From contig NZ_JACVXC010000001.1 of NCBI RefSeq assembly GCF_014596935.1, positions 1,228,217 to 1,292,216 on the forward strand: DNA of 64,000 bases. Reading direction: 5' to 3'. Positions 40,135-49,151 of the stretch are shown one piece after another. Origin of the DNA: Aestuariibaculum suncheonense (GTDB lineage Bacteria; Bacteroidota; Bacteroidia; Flavobacteriales; Flavobacteriaceae). The notes beneath the pieces were generated by a model. That model made no database searches. It had not been told where the DNA came from and was given only the letters and a program-made list of their open reading frames with translations. The position numbers were made by a program, and so were the translations under genes. Position 1 is the stretch's first letter. The number at the start of each line of letters is the position of its first letter.

Positions 40135-40494
40135 ATGGAAAATAATTTATCAAAAGCCGCTTGTTCTCATAAAATTCGTGCCATACACGACGTTATGTAT
40201 TTAATAGGAGGGAAGTGGAAAATTTCAATTATAGCTTGTTTGTGCTACGGTAATAAACGCTATTCTGATATTCTTAATGAAGTAGAAGGCATTTCAGGTA
40301 AGATGCTGAGTCGGGAATTGAAAGAATTGGAAATGAACAAAATGATTGAGCGTACCATACTAGATACCAAGCCCGTTGGAGTTGAATATTCGCTCACTGA
40401 TTTAGGGAAATCATTAAAATCGGTGATTGATATTTTAGCAGATTGGGGTATTGCTTATCGAGAAGAACGTAGGCTTATTGAAGAACAGGTATAA
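40135..40494 (+). CDS. HxlR-family winged-helix transcriptional regulator
   Basis: The protein has 119 residues with the HxlR winged-helix pattern: RAIHDVMYLIGGKWKISII, then RYSDILNEVEGISGKMLSRELKELE and VGVEYSLTDLGKSLKSVIDILADWG. A cysteine near the N-terminus (KAACSHK) corresponds to the redox- or electrophile-sensing Cys of several HxlR members. It probably represses or activates the divergent nitroreductase gene in response to quinone, aldehyde or similar stress. Confidence 0.88.
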   Translation: MENNLSKAACSHKIRAIHDVMYLIGGKWKISIIACLCYGNKRYSDILNEVEGISGKMLSRELKELEMNKMIERTILDTKPVGVEYSLTDLGKSLKSVIDILADWGIAYREERRLIEEQV

Positions 40495-40582
40495 AATCAG
40501 ATAAACCTATCATAAAATCTATTTTTAATAAAAATGAATTGCTTTTTTACAAATTGTATATTGCATCAAATTAAAATTGATA

Positions 40583-43435
40583 ATGAAAAGGATTTGTTTT
40601 TTACTCATATTTGTGTTTTTACCGATATGGATTTTTTCTCAAAATAAACTCTTTGAGCATTTTACCACTGTAGAAGGAATTTCTCATAATGAGGTTCGGA
40701 AAATAGTAAAGGATACAGATGGATTTTTATGGTTTGGAACTCAAAACGGTTTAAATCGTTTTGATGGTTACCATTTCAAAATATTTAAACATAATTCCAA
40801 TGATGAAGCGTCGATTGTAGATAATAGAATTTATGATATGACCGCTTCAAAAGATAAATTATGGGTAGGCACTGTTTCAGGAATTAGTGTTATTAATACA
40901 AAAACACAGCATGTAATAACTCCTAAGAGTTTAATGAAAGCTGTTGGTTACAAACAAATTTTAGATTTGTTTTACGATGGAGATACTTCAGTATGGTTGT
41001 CTACATTATCAGATAATTTTATAGTAAATACTACTACTTTTAAAGTAGAAAAAGTATTAGAAGATTATAATATTCAATGCATTTCTAAAGGAATTAATGG
41101 TAAACTTTGGATTGGAACGAATAAGGGGTTACTTTACTATGATAGTCAACAAAAATCAATTTTAAAAGTCTACAACATAGGGCGATTTAATGCCTACAGC
41201 TTAGATAACATTTACACGAATACTTTAGGTGAAGTATGGATTACTTTAGACAATGATGTCTACAGGTTTCAATCTGAGCGTAACAGGTTTGTAAAAGTTT
41301 ATGAATCTAAATCCTTAAATGCAATTACAGAAAATAAAGAAGGAACATTGTTTTTTGGAAGTTATGGTCAAGGTGTGGTTAGTTATAATCGAGAAACAGG
41401 TGAGTTTTCTGCAATAAAAGCCAATCCTTTAATATCAACATCTTTAAGTAGTAATGATGTTTATGATGTATTTGTTGATGAGGGAAAAAATCTATGGGTA
41501 GGAACTCAGGAAGGACTTGACTATTACGATTTTTCTAAACATAAATTTAATAGTATTGTTCACATACCCGATAAAGACAATAGTTTACGCAGTAGTTTTG
41601 TTCAGTCTTTATCTGGAGATAATGAAGGAAATTTGTTAGTAGGTACACGTTCAGGGATAGATAAAATTTCATTTGAAAACGATAACAAAGATTTTAAAAT
41701 TGAAGGTCACCTTAAAAGTACTTTTGATAACCAGTATATAAATGCTGTTTTTTTAGATTCAAGTAATCGATTATGGATAAGTTCAGGAGGAAAAGGTGTA
41801 TACCTTTATGAAAACGAAAATAATAGATTACAGCAATTTATAAATATACCAGAAGATGTTAATAGTATTGTGTCCAATAATGTTAATTCAATAACCGAAG
41901 ATCATTTAGGTAATCTTTGGTTTGGAACCAATTCGGGTGTTTCTGTATTACATTTAGAGCCAAACGGAAAATATAGTTTTGAGAATATTTATCAAGTTGG
42001 GAATAACATAAAGTTTGAAGCTGTTTATTCTATTTTGGAAGATCGCCAGCATAGAATATGGATAGGAATGAATAAAAGAGGAGTGGTTTTACTTGATACA
42101 ATATCTGGAAAGAATCAATATATTAATTTCAAGCACGATCCTAAAAACGCTGAATCTTTAAGTAGTAATGAGGTTTTTGTGATTTACCAAGATTCTAAGG
42201 ATCGAATTTGGTTTGGAACTTCTTCTGGAGGGGTGAATTTGTTACAGGAAAAACAAGATTCTACAGGAAAACAAACTTATTTTTTTAAGAGTTATACCGA
42301 AGCTAATGGACTCGGTGATAATGAAATAAATTCCATTCTAGAAGATGAATCTGGGAATTTATGGATATCTACTAATAAAGGGCTTTCAAAGTTTAATCCA
42401 GATTCAGAAACTTTTTTTAATTATTCAACTTATGACGGTGTTTTAAAGGGGAAATTCAGAAAAAATGCAAATTGGAAAGACCAGCAAGGCAATTTGTATT
42501 TTGGTGGCGCAGCTGGAATTAATTATTTCAATCCGAAGAATTTTAGGCAAAGTAAAGCGGTTTCTATACCATTTTTTTCTTCGCTTAAAATAGATGAAAA
42601 GGAGGTTTTAAAGGGTGATAAATTAGGAGGAGAAGTCGTGCTTTCAGAGGCTTTAGAATCAGGCTCAGAAGTTCGGCTTTCATTAGATTATAATAGATTT
42701 AGCTTGTACTTTACAACATTGTCATATACCTCTACTTATCGAAATCAATATATGTACAAAATGGAAGGTGTTGATAAGGAATGGAAGAAAGTGACAGGAG
42801 ACAATCCACATGCAAACTATTCAAATATTCCTATCGGAAAACATCGATTGTATTTAAAAGCTTGTAATAATGAGGGGGTATGGAATACCAATCCCATTTA
42901 TTTGGATGTTATAGTAAAGGGGCCTTTATGGGAAGGCAGGTCTTTTAAAATAGCCATAGGATTAGTACTAGTATTACTTTTTGTTTTTGTTTTCTTGATG
43001 ATGAATAGGTTTAAATATCACCAAGGGAAGAATAATTCAGGAAAGGTAGTAGAAAAGAAGTTCTCAAAACCTATAACAGAAGAGATGGACGCTGAAAATA
43101 AGAAGTTAATAGAAGTTTTGCAGCATATAATGCAAACAGAACAATTGTATTTAGATTCTGAATTGAGTTTGAACGGCTTAGCTGAAAAACTAGAGATTAG
43201 TTCTAATCATCTTTCCATGTTACTAAATGATTATATAGGTAAAAACTTTTATGATTATGTAAACTGTTTTCGGGTAGAAGAAGTTAAAAAAAGACTTGTA
43301 GACAAAGCTTATGAAAAACAAACCATATCGTCGATAGGAGGAGACTGTGGTTTTAATTCAAAATCTACGTTTAATAGAATATTTAAAAATACTACAGGAA
43401 TAACACCCAGCCAATATCAAAAACAAAACACATAA
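40583..43435 (+). CDS. Membrane-anchored propeller sensor fused directly to an AraC DNA-binding domain
   Basis: From the ATG at 40583 the protein has 950 residues (a TTG two codons earlier is less likely). A signal sequence ends near WIFSQ. Many Reg_prop beta-propeller repeats follow (DTDGFLWFGTQNGLNRFDG, DHLGNLWFGTNSGVS, DSKDRIWFGTSSGGVNLLQ), then a Y_Y_Y domain (YMYKMEGVDKEWKKV, HRLYLKACNNEGVW). One transmembrane helix is at about residues 790-812. The cytoplasmic part has only about 30 residues before an AraC-type helix-turn-helix domain (LNGLAEKLEISSNHLSMLLND; SIGGDCGFNSKSTFNRIFK). The histidine kinase and receiver domains of hybrid two-component sensors are absent. It probably senses an oligosaccharide in the periplasm and controls PUL 2, and possibly PUL 1. 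Confidence 0.88.
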   Translation: MKRICFLLIFVFLPIWIFSQNKLFEHFTTVEGISHNEVRKIVKDTDGFLWFGTQNGLNRFDGYHFKIFKHNSNDEASIVDNRIYDMTASKDKLWVGTVSGISVINTKTQHVITPKSLMKAVGYKQILDLFYDGDTSVWLSTLSDNFIVNTTTFKVEKVLEDYNIQCISKGINGKLWIGTNKGLLYYDSQQKSILKVYNIGRFNAYSLDNIYTNTLGEVWITLDNDVYRFQSERNRFVKVYESKSLNAITENKEGTLFFGSYGQGVVSYNRETGEFSAIKANPLISTSLSSNDVYDVFVDEGKNLWVGTQEGLDYYDFSKHKFNSIVHIPDKDNSLRSSFVQSLSGDNEGNLLVGTRSGIDKISFENDNKDFKIEGHLKSTFDNQYINAVFLDSSNRLWISSGGKGVYLYENENNRLQQFINIPEDVNSIVSNNVNSITEDHLGNLWFGTNSGVSVLHLEPNGKYSFENIYQVGNNIKFEAVYSILEDRQHRIWIGMNKRGVVLLDTISGKNQYINFKHDPKNAESLSSNEVFVIYQDSKDRIWFGTSSGGVNLLQEKQDSTGKQTYFFKSYTEANGLGDNEINSILEDESGNLWISTNKGLSKFNPDSETFFNYSTYDGVLKGKFRKNANWKDQQGNLYFGGAAGINYFNPKNFRQSKAVSIPFFSSLKIDEKEVLKGDKLGGEVVLSEALESGSEVRLSLDYNRFSLYFTTLSYTSTYRNQYMYKMEGVDKEWKKVTGDNPHANYSNIPIGKHRLYLKACNNEGVWNTNPIYLDVIVKGPLWEGRSFKIAIGLVLVLLFVFVFLMMNRFKYHQGKNNSGKVVEKKFSKPITEEMDAENKKLIEVLQHIMQTEQLYLDSELSLNGLAEKLEISSNHLSMLLNDYIGKNFYDYVNCFRVEEVKKRLVDKAYEKQTISSIGGDCGFNSKSTFNRIFKNTTGITPSQYQKQNT

Positions 43436-43966
43436 GTATAGTAGTTGATGTTTAAAATAAAACATTATTGACTATCTAAGTTTTTAAAAAAAATCGAGAA
43501 CAAAAGTTCACGATTTTTTTTGCTTTTTTAATAATTAAGAACACTTAAACTTTATAAATGGTTGGGTGTTTTCTATATAGATATGTGTCATTTTTCGCAC
43601 TTTATTAATTGTTTTAATCAAAATTTTAGACGGGTAATATATTAAAGATTTTAATCTTGTTTTTTCTGTTACTTTTTTGAAATTCTGTGTTTTAATTCAG
43701 GTGTCAATGCTCATTGATACTTTTTGATCACTTCAATTTTGTCGCAATACATACTTTAGGTCGATTAATTAGCTTTTTAAGACTAATATCGAATTCAACT
43801 TTTCAAAAGCAAGAAAATCTAAAACCATAAAATTTAGATTCATTAAAGACCAACTTAATTAAATAAAGACTTATGAAGCAGTGAAGACCATTAATGCAAT
43901 TATTTTTTATGAGTATAAATTACTCAGAGCAAACAACAAACAACAAACCAATTTAAATTCTAACAA
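43436..43966 (+). other. Intergenic region upstream of PUL 2 SusC
   Basis: This 531-bp stretch contains no credible gene. It holds the terminator at 43486-43521, a small palindrome tcaatgctcattga (43704-43717), and an aatctaaa/tttagatt inverted repeat (43816-43823 and 43833-43840) within the likely leader. No clear -33/-7 promoter pair was found. The 22-bp-phased repeat of the PUL 1 promoters was looked for and not found. Confidence 0.6.
43486..43521 (+). terminator. Terminator after the sensor/AraC regulator gene
   Basis: An A8-tcg-a-gaac arm pairs with gttc-a-cga-T8 around an aaaa loop, with one A/A mismatch. It ends in a long T run 51 bp after the stop codon. It separates the regulator from the SusC operon. 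Confidence 0.8.
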
Positions 43967-46900
43967 ATGACAAAAACTTTTAGAAAGCCTAGAACATCAC
44001 GGGTAGGACTTGTAGGGATGTTTTCTACGGTATTGTGGCTAAGTGCTATTGTACCACAAGAATCTGTAGCACTTTCTCCAAATATTACAAAAGAAGTACA
44101 ACAAACAATTTCAGGAACTATAGTTGACGCCGATGGTTTACCTATGGGAGGAGTTAATATTAGTGTCCTGGGATCGCAAAAAGGAACCATGTCCGATTTT
44201 GATGGTAACTATACTATAGCAGCTAACGCGGGAGATGTATTGCGTTTTTCTTTCGTTGGTTTTAAAGATCAGGATGTTACGGTTGGTAATACGGCAGTTA
44301 TAAATATAACAATGGAAACTGACGTAAGTAATCTTAATGAAGTCGTGGTCATGGGATATAACTCTGTAGAGAAACGAAAACTAACAGGTTCTGTAGCAAC
44401 AGTTAATGCGGAGGAATTAAATGAAATACCTGCGACTTCTCTTGGTAATGCCGTGGCAGGTAGAATTGCCGGAGTCAATATTACGCAAACCGGAGGGCGT
44501 CCAGGAAGAACGTCTAATATTAATGTGCGGGGTGCAGTTATAGGAGAATTCGTAGGAAGTAATGCGCCTTTATATGTTATAGATGGAGTCGTTGGGTCAA
44601 AACAACTTTTTGATGCTTTAGATGTAAGTGAAGTAGCAACTGTAAGTGTTTTAAAAGATGCGGCGGCTACTGCTGTTTATGGAGCTAGAGCATCTAACGG
44701 CGTTATTTTAGTAACTACTAAAAAGGGTAAAGGGGCACCTAAGGTAAATTTCACTTCTACCATAGGTACGACAGAGCCAACTCAAAATCCGGAATTTAAC
44801 TCAGCTTATGAGCATGCTTTACTTATGAATGCTAGATTGAAATGGCAGGGTGTAGATCCAAGTAATGCTAACTATATTAGTGATTCTGAGCTCGAGTATA
44901 TTAAAACTTTGCCAAATTCAAGCTTTATCGATGAGTTTGCAAAATCACCAATTTTAAATAGAAATGCAGTAACTGTGAGCGGTAGTTCAGATAGAGTGAA
45001 TTATTTCCTTGCGGGATCTATTGTAAAAGAGACTGCGGCGTTTGAAAATTTATCATTTAATAAAAATAATTTACGAGCCAAGGTTGGGGTGGATATCACT
45101 GATGATTTAAATGTAGGTTTGAATATTAGTACTTCTAAAAATCATGATGATGGTTTTTATTGGAGATACAATAATGGAGATGAAGATTACGGCGATTTTT
45201 ACAGAACCGCCCTTAGGTCCGGCAAATGGGGGCCTTCAGTTAAAGATGGACTTTATGTAGCGAATTTCAATGGTTGGAATGCTGGTAATATTATTGATAA
45301 GGGGGCAGGGGTCACAGAACGCGATAATAATATCACTAATTCATTGATTACCGTGGATTATAAAGTACCATTTATAAAGGGCTTAACAGCTGGTTTGTCC
45401 TATAACAGAAATATAGTTAGAAGAGACAGCTATTTGTTTAGAAAACCCTTAGTAGACTATACATTTGCTACCGATCCGAATAACAGGTTTTTACTAACAG
45501 ATGAGATTATAGGTACGCGAGTGCGTAATGATAGTGGAGCTGATTCAGATAGTGTTTATGAATTCACAGATGAAAATCAGAATTATCAATTAAATGCCAA
45601 GTTAAACTATAGTAATACTTTTGGAGTACATAGCGTAGGTGCCTTCGCTGTTTACGAACAAGCCGAATCTGAGTATGAACAGTTTAATGCCACAGGTAGA
45701 GAGGTCACTACCGAGTTAGTGCCTACTTTAAATGGTACTAATAGTGATGAAAGACGAGCAAGCGGTTATAAAACAGAAGGAGGTCGTTTATCTGCCATTG
45801 GAGGATTCTCATATGATTATGATGGTAAGTATCTTATAAGCTCTAACTTTAGATACGATGGGTCAACAAAGTTTGATGAAGGTAGAAGGTTTGGGTTCTT
45901 TCCGTCTCTATCAGTAGGATGGATTGCTTCTAAGGAAGCTTTTTTTCAAGAAACTTTTGATTTTATAGATTTTTTTAAGATTAGATATTCTATAGGACGT
46001 ACTGGAGATGATAGTGTTTCAAATGGATTTCCTTATGTGCAGAGATATAACTTGTCAACAGGTGCTGTTTTAGGAACGAATAACAATATAACCTCAAGTA
46101 CCGTTATTGGTACAGAAGCGACACCTTTAATAACATGGAACAACCAAACAACATACAATTTTGGGTTAAACTTTAGTGTTTTAGATAATCGATGGGAAAC
46201 GTCTTTAGATATTTTTAAAAATAAGAAGCGAGATTTATTTGGTCCTCGTCAATTATTTATTCCAGAGTCATCAGGGTTAACATTGTCTCCAGATAATTAT
46301 GGAGGAATTGACATCTCCGGGTATGAAATATTAAGTACGTTTAGAGATCGTATAAATAACGATATTTCTTATGAAGTAGGGTTCAATCTAGGGTATTCAA
46401 AAAGTAAATATGCTACTTTAGATGAACCAGAGTCTACATTACCTCATTTACTAAAGAACGGTCAAGCTATAGATAGAATTAGAACTTACGTTTCCGATGG
46501 TATTATTAGAACGCAAGAACAATTAGATGAAATAGTTGCGTCTGGTTTTACACAATTTGGTAGAGCGCCAAGAATAGGAGAATTGTTAATAAGAGATATT
46601 AGAGGTGATAGAAATACAGATCCAGAGCAAAACACTCCAGATGGGAAAGTTGATGCAAACGATTTAGAGTACATTAAAGGTGCACGTTCCACCGCTCCGG
46701 TAAATTATGGTATCCGTTTTGCTTTTAATTATAAGAATTTCCATTTACAGGCATTTGCTCAAGGTTTTGCAGGGCATCAACGATTTATGCCTCAGGCAGC
46801 AAGGTTTAACCTTGGTAGCGTAGGTAATGCAGATTGGTCTATTTGGAATGATTCGTGGACACCGGAAAATCCAGATGCTTCTTACCCTGTTTATGGAGGC

Positions 46901-47158
46901 GATGAAGGGTTCCAATATAAGCCTTCTACATTTTTCCTAAGAGATGCCGATTTTTTAAGACTTAAACAATTGAATTTAGCATATGATGTTCCTGAAGGTC
47001 TGTTAGAAAAAGTAGGGGCTAAGCGCCTTAGTATTTTTGTAAATAGTGATAATTTATTTATGATTTACAGAAAAATTAAGGAGTTCGACCCGGAAACGAG
47101 TGGGCGAGGAATTCCCGTAAATAGAAGCTTTAGTGTCGGACTTAATTTAACCTTTTAA
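43967..47158 (+). CDS. SusC-like TonB-dependent outer-membrane transporter (PUL 2)
   Basis: The protein has 1063 residues. A signal peptide (VGLVGMFSTVLWLSAIVP) is followed by a carboxypeptidase-regulatory-like domain (TISGTIVDADGLPMGGVNI, FSFVGFKDQDVTV). The plug has NVRGAVIGEFVGSNAPLYVI and AAATAVYGARASNGVILVTTK, and the beta-barrel ends in SVGLNLTF. It imports oligosaccharides with the SusD encoded 9 bp downstream. It is clearly different in sequence from the PUL 1 SusC. A long upstream region separates it from the sensor/AraC gene that is its likely regulator. Confidence 0.96.
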   Translation: MTKTFRKPRTSRVGLVGMFSTVLWLSAIVPQESVALSPNITKEVQQTISGTIVDADGLPMGGVNISVLGSQKGTMSDFDGNYTIAANAGDVLRFSFVGFKDQDVTVGNTAVINITMETDVSNLNEVVVMGYNSVEKRKLTGSVATVNAEELNEIPATSLGNAVAGRIAGVNITQTGGRPGRTSNINVRGAVIGEFVGSNAPLYVIDGVVGSKQLFDALDVSEVATVSVLKDAAATAVYGARASNGVILVTTKKGKGAPKVNFTSTIGTTEPTQNPEFNSAYEHALLMNARLKWQGVDPSNANYISDSELEYIKTLPNSSFIDEFAKSPILNRNAVTVSGSSDRVNYFLAGSIVKETAAFENLSFNKNNLRAKVGVDITDDLNVGLNISTSKNHDDGFYWRYNNGDEDYGDFYRTALRSGKWGPSVKDGLYVANFNGWNAGNIIDKGAGVTERDNNITNSLITVDYKVPFIKGLTAGLSYNRNIVRRDSYLFRKPLVDYTFATDPNNRFLLTDEIIGTRVRNDSGADSDSVYEFTDENQNYQLNAKLNYSNTFGVHSVGAFAVYEQAESEYEQFNATGREVTTELVPTLNGTNSDERRASGYKTEGGRLSAIGGFSYDYDGKYLISSNFRYDGSTKFDEGRRFGFFPSLSVGWIASKEAFFQETFDFIDFFKIRYSIGRTGDDSVSNGFPYVQRYNLSTGAVLGTNNNITSSTVIGTEATPLITWNNQTTYNFGLNFSVLDNRWETSLDIFKNKKRDLFGPRQLFIPESSGLTLSPDNYGGIDISGYEILSTFRDRINNDISYEVGFNLGYSKSKYATLDEPESTLPHLLKNGQAIDRIRTYVSDGIIRTQEQLDEIVASGFTQFGRAPRIGELLIRDIRGDRNTDPEQNTPDGKVDANDLEYIKGARSTAPVNYGIRFAFNYKNFHLQAFAQGFAGHQRFMPQAARFNLGSVGNADWSIWNDSWTPENPDASYPVYGGDEGFQYKPSTFFLRDADFLRLKQLNLAYDVPEGLLEKVGAKRLSIFVNSDNLFMIYRKIKEFDPETSGRGIPVNRSFSVGLNLTF

Positions 47159-47167
47159 AAAACAACT

Positions 47168-48979
47168 ATGAAAAATAAAATAATAAAATTTAGCTTATCC
47201 ATTTTATTTATGAGCTTTATTTGTTCGAGTTGCAGTGATGTGCTGGACAAGAAAGACCTTAATGCAATTAATGAAAAAGATGTTTGGAGTGATGAGGGGC
47301 TTAGTGAAGGCTTTATAAATGAAATATATGATAGATCATTACCAGGTTGGCCAATTAATGCGTCGGCTAATTCAGATGATGCTGTAGGTCCTACTCCTAG
47401 AATGTATGGGGAGTTAACTCCAGGTTCTGTTGGAATATATTCAAATACATACAGAATCATTAAGGATATTAATCTGCTTTTAGGTAAAGTGGAATCAGGA
47501 GGGTTGGAAACATCATTTGTAAATGAATTAAAAGGTCAAGCGCTTTTTTTTAGAGCATTGAACTATTTTAATTTAGTGCGCACCTATGGAGGTGTACCGT
47601 TAGTTTTAAAACTTAATAGTAAAGATGATGATCTTGAGGTGCCAAGAAATAGTACGTCAGATTGTATGGCGCAAATTTTATTAGATTTAGAAGATGCTAT
47701 AAATATGTTACCAAGTGTTTATAGTGATGCTTCCTCTAATTACGGGCGTATTACAAAAGGGGCTGCAATGGCATTTAAGGGACGTGTTTTGTTACATTAT
47801 GCAAGTGAACAGTTCGATCCAAGTCAAAGCCAAACAGGTCGCTGGCAAGATGCTTATGATGCAAATAAAGAAGCCTTAACAGAGTTAGTAGCGCAGGGTA
47901 AAGGCTTAAATGCAGATTACGCAAACTTATGGTTTGATGAGTCTGATTCTAATCCAGAGGCTATTATGGTTAGGCGTTATACCACCGATAAAACTACTAA
48001 TAGAGATGTAGGTGTGCGTCCTTTTGTTGTAGGTACAAATGGAGAATCCTGGGATAAACCTACATTAAGCCTAATTGAAGCATTTCCTATGAAAGATGGT
48101 AAAGCGATCGATGATGCGACATCTATATATACATACGATTCAGATGCCTTTTGGGTCGATAGAGATCCGAGGTTTGCTACAACTATTGCTTTTAATGGAA
48201 CGATTTGGCCTTTAAATGATCCGGAGCCAAATAAAACCAGTGATTTGTTTTGGACGTTTCAAGGTAGCCAGATAGAAGGTCAAGCAGATTCAAGAATTTC
48301 ACCCTCATCGTTTTATTGTAAGAAAGCAGTTGATGTTAATTTAGCAGGAGGGGCTGGTTTATATCAGGGAACTACTGATTGGATAGAGATTAGATTTGCT
48401 GAAGTCTTATTGAATTATGCGGAGGCTGCTAATGAAATAGGTATGATTGACGAAGCTTATACAGAACTTAAAGAAATTAGAAAGCGTGCAGGAATTGATA
48501 GTGATGGAGGAATGTATGGTTTGAAATCCGGTATGACCAAGGATGAAATGCGAGAAGCAATACTATTAGAGCGTCGATTAGAATTTGCTTTTGAAGGTAA
48601 GCGATCTGATGATTTAAGAAGACGCAGAATGTATGATGATTTATTTGGAGCTTATAGAAAAGGATATGTTATTTCTACAACAGCAGCTTTTGATGCACTA
48701 GATCCTTTGTCTGAAGAAATTCTTGATGATAGAAAGGCTTTAGAAGCTATGGTTTTAGCAGGAACTATTGATTTAAGTAATCCAATGACGTATAAAACCT
48801 TTTTTGAAACAACAGAAATAAGTCTTGAGAGGGATGGGAATACTGTAGATGATGGTACACCTATTAATTTCTTAGAGGAGTATTACTTTTTTGATTTACC
48901 ACAAAGTGCATTAGATAAAAATCCTGAGTTAGAACAAACCTTAGGTTGGCCGGGAGGAACATTTGATCCTTTACAATAA
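47168..48979 (+). CDS. SusD/RagB-family glycan-binding surface lipoprotein (PUL 2)
   Basis: The protein has 603 residues with a lipoprotein signal (Cys in FICSSCSDV). SusD features include DKKDLNAINEKDVWSDEG, YRIIKDINLLLGKVE, ELKGQALFFRALNYFNLVRTYGGVPL, IRFAEVLLNYAEAANEIG and ILLERRLEFAFEGKRSDDLRR. The end, KNPELEQTLGWPGGTF, is typical of the family. It is the surface partner of the SusC encoded just upstream. A terminator follows, so the SusC/SusD pair can be transcribed separately from the next enzyme. Confidence 0.96.
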   Translation: MKNKIIKFSLSILFMSFICSSCSDVLDKKDLNAINEKDVWSDEGLSEGFINEIYDRSLPGWPINASANSDDAVGPTPRMYGELTPGSVGIYSNTYRIIKDINLLLGKVESGGLETSFVNELKGQALFFRALNYFNLVRTYGGVPLVLKLNSKDDDLEVPRNSTSDCMAQILLDLEDAINMLPSVYSDASSNYGRITKGAAMAFKGRVLLHYASEQFDPSQSQTGRWQDAYDANKEALTELVAQGKGLNADYANLWFDESDSNPEAIMVRRYTTDKTTNRDVGVRPFVVGTNGESWDKPTLSLIEAFPMKDGKAIDDATSIYTYDSDAFWVDRDPRFATTIAFNGTIWPLNDPEPNKTSDLFWTFQGSQIEGQADSRISPSSFYCKKAVDVNLAGGAGLYQGTTDWIEIRFAEVLLNYAEAANEIGMIDEAYTELKEIRKRAGIDSDGGMYGLKSGMTKDEMREAILLERRLEFAFEGKRSDDLRRRRMYDDLFGAYRKGYVISTTAAFDALDPLSEEILDDRKALEAMVLAGTIDLSNPMTYKTFFETTEISLERDGNTVDDGTPINFLEEYYFFDLPQSALDKNPELEQTLGWPGGTFDPLQ

Positions 48980-49007
48980 TATTTTTTGAGTTAGTTTTTT
49001 GGAAAAT

Positions 49008-49043
49008 GAGAGGCTTGCATTAGTAAAATGCAGCCTCTTTTTT
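49008..49043 (+). terminator. Terminator after PUL 2 SusD
   Basis: The arms gaggcttgcat (49008-49018 region) and atgcagcctc (49028-49037) pair with a single bulged T, followed by six T. The hairpin lies 28 bp after the SusD stop codon. A possible new -7 box, TACATTTG, occurs at 49068-49075 before the next gene. Confidence 0.8.
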
Positions 49044-49151
49044 ATAAATTAAGTAGTATTTAAAAAATACATTTGCATTCTAGTAAAGAATATGTTTTTT
49101 AGTTTGAATTCGTATGTTTAGTGTGTAGTATATAATAGTTATTTAGAGTAT

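Noticed and set aside
43704-43717. Palindrome tcaatgctcattga upstream of PUL 2 SusC as a regulator site
   Set aside because: It is short, single and not phased with a convincing promoter; it is noted only within the intergenic entry.
47155-47460. 101-codon minus-strand frame over the start of the PUL 2 SusD gene
   Set aside because: The plus-strand SusD lipoprotein signal and family motifs explain this DNA; the antisense frame has no homology I recognise.
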